Assembly (NCBI GenBank): GCA_031272025.1
Contig: JAISUP010000096.1
Coordinates: 1-41,853 of the forward strand
Direction: 5' to 3'
From: Bacteroidales bacterium
Lineage (GTDB): Bacteria > Bacteroidota > Bacteroidia > Bacteroidales > WCHB1-69
Length of the DNA stretch: 41,853 nt
Part shown: piece after piece, positions 37,301 to 41,853 of the stretch
Layout of the letters: every line of letters begins with the position of its first letter
Position numbering within the stretch: position 1 is the first letter of the stretch
Translations under genes and position numbers: made by a program
Notes under the pieces: model-generated
Told to the model about the DNA's origin: nothing
The model's input: the letters and a program-made list of their open reading frames with translations, nothing else
The model's database searches: none

Positions 37301-40300
37301 CAACAATAACAACTTGCGACTTAACCTTGAGCGGCATCAATTCCTATTGGGGGGCGACCACCGTGGAAGCGGGAACGCTGATATTGGCTTCGGGCGGTAC
37401 ACTACCCAACTCGGCGGTAACTTTGGGAAGAAGTAATCTTAAGACAATTTATACTTACGGCAATTTGGATGTTTCTTCCGAAAATAAAAAACTGAGTTCG
37501 CTTTCGGCAGGTTATGCAAACAACACCGTGGCACTCGGTAGCACCGTGCTGCAAATAGGCACCGGTGCGGCGACAGCAGACGGTGGCGGCGACTTTAAAG
37601 GTAAATTTACGGGAACGGGAGGCATGGTGGCAAAAGCCGGCGAGCAAACCTTTACAATGACAGGGGCGAACACCGCGACCGGAACATTTTCACTTGCCGC
37701 GGGCACCCTGCAAATGGGCGGAACATGGGCAGGCTCGCTACTACAACACCCCGGCACAACGCTTGAAGTTCAGGGAACCGCCACTATCGGCGGCAATCTG
37801 CAAACGACAGGCGGCGGCACTATCGTGATGGATTTGACCGCAGCAACGCCTTCGCTACTCAACATCACCGGCGCGTTGCAAGCAAGCAACACCACCACGC
37901 TTAATATTACGGCAAACGCGAGCAACAATCAGGTATTGATGAATGCCGCGAGCGGTATTTCCACCGGACTTTTCTCGATTTCTACGCCCGGACTTACCAC
38001 TTCGTTAAGTGCTATCGGGCAAACACAACTTTTGCTCAATGCAACCACCGCGGATACCGATGCGCCAACTATCGGCACGGCACTTGCAACTGGTGCGGTA
38101 ACTCCGGAAACTGTCGCGCTCTCTTGGGGTGCAGCCTCCGATGTGGATAATGTAACACCACAAGCAAATTTGACCTACACCGTGTACTGTTCCACCGAGA
38201 ACAACATCGGCACTGTCGCTCAATGCAATGCTAATCCCTTGTTGGCATTACATTCAGGGCAAAACCTCATTTCGTATATGGTTACAGGATTAGAACCGAA
38301 TACTACTTATTATTTCAATGTAGTAGTCAACGATCAGGCAGGTAACAAAGCGGCTTATACTGTAATTTCAAAAACCACTGCAAAAGCCACTTTGGACGGC
38401 GCTGTGCTTATCAGCGGCAGTGCGGTATTTAATCAAACATTAACGGCAGATGTCGAAGACTTAACCTCTACCCCATCAATATCCGACCTCGGGATATTGA
38501 CCTATCAATGGAAACGCGACGGCAACAATATCACAGGTGCAACCTCAAGTACTTATACTTTGCAACCGGCAGATATTGGTTCAACGATTACGGTTACGGT
38601 TACGGCGGCAAATACCAACGGTAGCATTACTTCGGTAGCCACAGACATAGTAGATAAAATATCTCAAACGGAACCCGATGCACCCACTTTGCTCAGCAAA
38701 ACGTCTTTCAGTATCACACTCAATACCATTGAAGGTTGCGAATACCGGTTAACCACAAGTGATACATGGCAAAGTTCTACCACTTTTAGCGGTTTAATGC
38801 CAGACACTTACTATCAATTCTATGCCCGCAAAGCCGGAACAGCAACGCATTACGTGTCGCCTGAGAGCGATATTTCCGAACCGATACTAACGGTTCCCGA
38901 CAACGCGCCCACCATTCCTACCGGCACCGGTGCCCTCACGGCAGGTACCGCAACTCCTACATTTATACCGCTCACTTGGGGTGCGGCAGCCGATGATGTA
39001 ACTCCACAAGCAAGTTTGCAATATTTTGTTTACTACTCTACAAGCAATAATATTGCAACCATAGCCGATTGTGCAACCAACGGCACGTTGGCAAACCCAG
39101 GATGGATAACAGGTATCACTTCTTGCACCGTTACCGGTTTAGTTCCCAATACTGCCTACTATTTTAATGTAGTAGTAAAAGACGATGCCGACAACGCGGC
39201 GGCTTACACTTCGGTCAGCAAAACCACAGCAATGCTAACGTTGGTAGGCGAAATAGGAATCGATGGTTCAACGATTTATGGAACAAGACTTGTTTCCTTC
39301 AGTAGTTGTTCTACTGTGCCAGCCGGCTATCCTGTCGGCACACTCTTTTTTCAGTGGAACCGCGATGGCGTGGCTATCAGCGGTGCCACGACAAGCACTT
39401 ACACTTTACAGGCGGAAGATATCGGTTCAATGATTACGGTAACCCTGACATCATCCAATACGCCAGGTGGCATCACATCGGCAGCGGTAGGACCGGTAGA
39501 ACAGGCATCGCAGACCGCACCCGCCGCACCCACTTTGGCAAGCAAAACCTACAACAGCATCACCCTCAACACTATTGCCGGGGCGGAGTACCAGATAGCA
39601 GGTGCCCCTTGGCAAACATCAACTACCTTTACAGGGTTAACACCGGGAACGACATACATTTTCTATGCAAGAATGGCTGAAACGGCAACGCATCACGCCT
39701 CGCCTATTTCAGTGGAAACTACCATTGCAACGGATGTTATCCCGGCAGTTACTTCCGTTACTGTCTCGCCCGCGACAGCAAACGTGCAGAAAGGGAACAC
39801 GCGACAATTTTCGGCAAATGTGGAAACCGAGGGGAACGCGAGTACAGACGTAACGTGGAGCATCGTGGAAACCCATCATGCGAACACAACCATCTCGGCA
39901 AACGGACTTCTAACAATCGCTTCAACAGAAACAGCAACAACGCTAACCATCAGGGCTACGTCATACTTCAATGCTACTCACTTGGTTTACGGGGAAGCAA
40001 CGGTTACCGTTACCGAGATACCGGTAACTCCCCAAGTGATCAGCGTTACGGTTTCACCCACGACGGCAACCGTGCAGAAAGGGAACACACGGCAGTTCAC
40101 GGCAAATGTGGAAACCGAGGGAAACGCGAGTACAGACGTAACGTGGAGTATCGTGGAAAACCATCACGCGAACACAACCATCTCGGCAAACGGTTTGCTG
40201 ACCATTGCTACAGAAGAAACAGCAACAACGCTAACCATCAGGGCTACGTCATACTTCAATGCTACTCACTTGGTTTACGGGGAAGCAATGGTTACCGTTA

Positions 40301-41853
40301 CCGATATCCCGTCGGTTACTTCCGTAACAGTTTCTCCCGCGACGGCAACCGTACAGAAAGGTAGCGAGCAATGGTTCGAGGCAAATGTGGAAACCGAGGG
40401 AAATGCGAGTACAGACGTAACTTGGAGCATCATGGAAAATCATCACGCGAACACAACCATCTCGGCAAACGGTTTGTTGACCATTGCCACAGAAGAAACA
40501 GCAACAACGCTAACCATAAGGGCTACGTCATACTTCAATGCTACTCACTTGGTTTACGGGGAAGCAACGGTTACCGTTACCGAGATACCAATAACTCCCC
40601 AAGTGATCAGCGTTACGGTTTCGCCCGCGACGGCAACTGTGCAGAAAGGTAACACGCGGCAGTTCACGGCAATTGTGGAAACCGAAGGTAACGCGAGTAC
40701 AGACGTAACGTGGACTATCGTGGAAAACCATCACGCGAACACAACCATCTCGGCAAACGGTTTGTTGACCATTGCTGCAGAAGAAACAGCAACAACGCTA
40801 ACCATAAGGGCTACATCAAACTTCAATACTACTCACTGGATTTACGGGAACGCAACGGTAAATATCCTTGACATAACGCCGCCCACCATTCCTACCGGCA
40901 CAGGGGCACTCACCGCGGGCACGGCAACCACTACAACCGTCCCGCTCTCTTGGGGATTGGCAACCGATGATATAACGCCACAAGCAAGTTTGCATTACAC
41001 GGTTTATTACTCCGCGTTATATGCCATCGGTACGGTTGAATCGTGTGAAGTATTCGGCACAGTCGCTTTTTCGGGCACAAATATTAACTCTTTTACAGTC
41101 AGCGGTCTCGAACCAAATATTAACTATTGTTTCAACGTAGTAGTGCGAGATGCCGACAATAACGCAACTGCTTATACCCAAGTTCAAAAAACAACTGAAA
41201 AAGCCACCTTGGGCGGCACGATAACCATCATGGGGGATGCCATTGTTAAAGAAGAACTTAAAGTAGATGTCTCCGGTTTAACTACTTCTCCTCCCAACGC
41301 TACACTTGGCACGCTGTTTTATGAGTGGACATACGGTTACAATAATTCTCCTATCGGTTGGCTCGGTTGGGCAGATAATTGCATTGTGTCATCCGCAGCA
41401 ATTGACAGAACTATCACGGTAAAGGTTTGGGCAACCAATACCAAAGATAGCGTTTGGGCAACCACAGACATAATAGTTAAAATATCGCAAACCGCTCCCG
41501 AAGCACCTACTTTGGAAGACAAAACACGCTACAGCATCACGCTCAATACCATTGAAGGTTGCGAATATCGCTTAGCCACAAGTGATACGTGGCAAACATC
41601 AACCACATTCACCGGTTTAACACCCAATACTTATTATCAATTCTATGCTCGCAAAGCTGAAACAGCAACACATTATGCTTCGCCTGAGAGCGATATTTCC
41701 GAACCGATACTAACGGTTCCCGACAACGCGCCCACCATTCCTACCGGCACCGGTGCCCTCGCCGCGGGCACGCCAACGGCAACCACCGTCCCGCTCTCTT
41801 GGGGTGCAGCAACAGATGACGTGACTCCTCAGGCAAGTTTGGCTTATACCGTT
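34393..41853 (+). CDS. Giant modular surface protein: PATR beta-repeats, Fn3/Ig-like supermodules, four Big_2 domains (partial)
   Basis: The frame from the ATG at 34393 stays open for 2487 codons to the window edge, so the C-terminus and anchoring signal are unseen. A signal peptide is followed by maturation at about AAGAYGATTISG. Residues about 80-1115 are autotransporter-associated beta-strand repeats (pattern L-LTG-N-YTG-TTI-SGTL-L), predicted to form a beta-helix. From about 1223 come Fn3-like and Ig-like modules in an A-B-C order, repeated, then four Big_2 domains (1786-2160), then A-B-C again and another A. Fibre-like adhesins have this build. In this phylum a T9SS C-terminal signal would be expected downstream. 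The stalk repeats are highly similar at DNA level, and codon use differs from the housekeeping genes. Confidence 0.88.
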   Translation, partial: MKNLYNKIKKTALLAAIWLTTAAGAYGATTISGLQGGTNGYSTQTISTDYTFGGNVEFRVASGETLTLTGTLTGMGFNFTKSGAGTLILTNNANNGIHNFTISAGKVLIGNGGTTGWIGVVNGENYTVSIASGCELVINNDGSWNYMMNFSGSGTIRKKGSGYVNLTKSVGVALNIETGRVHIGSNSSDNTTATLTKNAFVYPGATLRFYRSDTYTYSGLIAGEGNVGQYGAGELILTGANSYTGTTTIASGTTLTVGNGTSGVISGNSQIINNGTFHFHNEIAKLELNAAMTGTGNVIVNGGPYEQTDYLLFLNSNNTCSGTLTIVGGGVSFGDFSRTINAGVNFSSIVLENTNSGLHWYVPAENVTSYNGSISGNGVFRKCELGKLILTNNCTYTGSTYVERGELELSGNGSIGNTKEVVLNTTTSHLIFNRSSGLLFGKVISGLGKVSVKSSFIDYMANNTYTGGTTIESGACLTLGHDTYYSSGAFGYAYGSVSDIGGIVNNGQLIFYRSIGYTYSGTISGTGVVINMGTGKITLNGNNTYTGSTSLFRGTLALGTDGTIESSFVTFFDYAKFSIAANKTIKGLLSISGSDGEVDLGTNTLTIGHSGQADGGGTYAGKITGTGSGIAINKYGTEVLKLTGTASTYTGTTDLQGPVEFSSDSSLGASNIRFYAGGLLRWASGNTADMSARITYMSTAATLDVQDNDVIFANALPTGSSAINKAGSGSLRMTANNTRAGGLNVLGGSLYIGNNTAAGNYAGNINLANGCSLFFNRNNAVTYSGSISGAGAVTSSNGEVTLSGGNTFTGGLFVNSGIVRLTGTISNACNITIASGAIMEFSRSVAYTYAGQISGAGAVSKSGVNVLTLSGENTYTGETTISAGTLKLDATGTIAKSSGVSITGKFQIEADKTIKGLSSRQATSEIVLNGGGILTIDRFSGDQTFAGTISGSGGLTKKGFGITIGKGGLSTITTCDLTLSGINSYWGATTVEAGTLILASGGTLPNSAVTLGRSNLKTIYTYGNLDVSSENKKLSSLSAGYANNTVALGSTVLQIGTGAATADGGGDFKGKFTGTGGMVAKAGEQTFTMTGANTATGTFSLAAGTLQMGGTWAGSLLQHPGTTLEVQGTATIGGNLQTTGGGTIVMDLTAATPSLLNITGALQASNTTTLNITANASNNQVLMNAASGISTGLFSISTPGLTTSLSAIGQTQLLLNATTADTDAPTIGTALATGAVTPETVALSWGAASDVDNVTPQANLTYTVYCSTENNIGTVAQCNANPLLALHSGQNLISYMVTGLEPNTTYYFNVVVNDQAGNKAAYTVISKTTAKATLDGAVLISGSAVFNQTLTADVEDLTSTPSISDLGILTYQWKRDGNNITGATSSTYTLQPADIGSTITVTVTAANTNGSITSVATDIVDKISQTEPDAPTLLSKTSFSITLNTIEGCEYRLTTSDTWQSSTTFSGLMPDTYYQFYARKAGTATHYVSPESDISEPILTVPDNAPTIPTGTGALTAGTATPTFIPLTWGAAADDVTPQASLQYFVYYSTSNNIATIADCATNGTLANPGWITGITSCTVTGLVPNTAYYFNVVVKDDADNAAAYTSVSKTTAMLTLVGEIGIDGSTIYGTRLVSFSSCSTVPAGYPVGTLFFQWNRDGVAISGATTSTYTLQAEDIGSMITVTLTSSNTPGGITSAAVGPVEQASQTAPAAPTLASKTYNSITLNTIAGAEYQIAGAPWQTSTTFTGLTPGTTYIFYARMAETATHHASPISVETTIATDVIPAVTSVTVSPATANVQKGNTRQFSANVETEGNASTDVTWSIVETHHANTTISANGLLTIASTETATTLTIRATSYFNATHLVYGEATVTVTEIPVTPQVISVTVSPTTATVQKGNTRQFTANVETEGNASTDVTWSIVENHHANTTISANGLLTIATEETATTLTIRATSYFNATHLVYGEAMVTVTDIPSVTSVTVSPATATVQKGSEQWFEANVETEGNASTDVTWSIMENHHANTTISANGLLTIATEETATTLTIRATSYFNATHLVYGEATVTVTEIPITPQVISVTVSPATATVQKGNTRQFTAIVETEGNASTDVTWTIVENHHANTTISANGLLTIAAEETATTLTIRATSNFNTTHWIYGNATVNILDITPPTIPTGTGALTAGTATTTTVPLSWGLATDDITPQASLHYTVYYSALYAIGTVESCEVFGTVAFSGTNINSFTVSGLEPNINYCFNVVVRDADNNATAYTQVQKTTEKATLGGTITIMGDAIVKEELKVDVSGLTTSPPNATLGTLFYEWTYGYNNSPIGWLGWADNCIVSSAAIDRTITVKVWATNTKDSVWATTDIIVKISQTAPEAPTLEDKTRYSITLNTIEGCEYRLATSDTWQTSTTFTGLTPNTYYQFYARKAETATHYASPESDISEPILTVPDNAPTIPTGTGALAAGTPTATTVPLSWGAATDDVTPQASLAYTV
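34630..37740 (+). repeat. Autotransporter-associated beta-strand (PATR) repeat region
   Basis: About ten diverged protein repeats. Clear examples: LILTGANSYTGTTTIASGTT (from about 35093), NNTYTGGTTIESGACLTLG (about 35776), ITLNGNNTYTGSTSLFRGTL (about 36001), LTLSGENTYTGETTISAGTL (about 36991). Each has the Asn-x-Tyr-Thr-Gly turn and ends in Gly-Thr-Leu. These repeats build right-handed beta-helix passenger domains. They are diverged at the DNA level, unlike the downstream modules. Confidence 0.82.
38857..38937 (+). repeat. Copy 1 of an 81-bp exact repeat joining module C to module A
   Basis: These 81 bases are identical to 41680-41760 when aligned by eye. They encode the SPESDISEPILTVPDNAPTI boundary and the start of the next Fn3-like unit (PTGTGAL). 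Confidence 0.88.
39748..40872 (+). repeat. Four tandem Big_2 (bacterial Ig-like 2) domains
   Basis: Units start at 39748, 40036, 40315 and 40603 (periods 288, 279 and 288 bp). Each begins V-x-S-V-T-V-S-P-A-T-A-x-V-Q-K-G and contains the Trp in DVTWSI and the ISANGLLTIA strand. Long stretches are nearly identical in DNA between copies, for example TCATACTTCAATGCTACTCA in copies 1-3. Confidence 0.9.
41680..41760 (+). repeat. Copy 2 of the 81-bp exact repeat
   Basis: Same sequence as 38857-38937, at the same C-to-A module junction, about 2.8 kb downstream. After it the copies diverge at once (ACGGCAGG versus GCCGCGGG). Confidence 0.88.

Noticed and set aside
39748-40872. Repeated plus-strand frames (Arg/Asn/His-rich) and minus-strand frames in the Big_2 block
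   Set aside because: They are alternative-frame readings of the Big_2 repeats, repeating with the same period. The frame from 34393 is uninterrupted and carries the real domains.

Overview
The window looks like a chromosomal segment of a member of the Bacteroidota, most likely the order Bacteroidales. Four things point there. Promoters repeatedly match the Bacteroidota -7 consensus TAnnTTTGC. There are parts of a type IX secretion (T9SS) system: a PorV/PorQ-like barrel and an endonuclease with a type A sorting domain. A TamL-type Omp85 lipoprotein is present. An OadG subunit is fused to a lamin-tail domain, and classical Shine-Dalgarno sites are rare. I cannot name a genus.

Layout. 1-3800: the start of an unknown minus-strand gene, rubrerythrin, and a secreted M16 protease ending in a clear terminator. 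3850-4180: a tRNA Thr-Tyr-Gly operon with a near-perfect promoter. 4260-10300: folD and ligA (converging and overlapping by 51 bp), a CNNM/CorC membrane protein that probably starts at TTG, then on the minus strand tRNA-Met, purE and a T9SS-sorted endonuclease I. 10450-12620: OadG-lamin-tail fusion, biotin carrier protein and a membrane-anchored coiled-coil protein. 12630-15160 (minus): a Tat-type ferredoxin-aldo/keto reductase and a cell-wall amidase. 15290-17700: TamL. 17710-20810 (minus): tex, a HIT protein and greA. 20840-30640 (minus): a three-gene surface cluster of TonB-dependent receptor, a 1575-aa secreted protein and a PorV/PorQ-like barrel, closed by a 12-bp-stem terminator. 30820-32950 (minus): an MFS transporter and a small anchored protein. 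33160-33925: a lone TPP-binding 2-oxoacid oxidoreductase beta subunit. 33926-34392: a gene-poor stretch with heptamer repeats. 34393 to the end: at least 2487 codons of a giant repeat-built surface protein that continues past the window.

How it fits together. Most of the window is housekeeping: DNA ligase, one-carbon and purine metabolism, tRNAs and transcription factors. The rest is cell envelope and surface biology. The TonB receptor, 1575-aa protein and PorV-like barrel form a plausible outer-membrane unit. The giant adhesin and endonuclease I are plausible T9SS clients. Two metabolic complexes are represented by only some of their usual subunits.

Most worth a second look: the three-gene surface cluster; the modular adhesin with DNA-level repeat homogenisation; four unrelated tandem repeats that all have a 7-bp unit, two of them inside the coding sequence of a T9SS sorting domain; and a strong codon-junction bias toward CGTG/CGCG in the ordinary genes.
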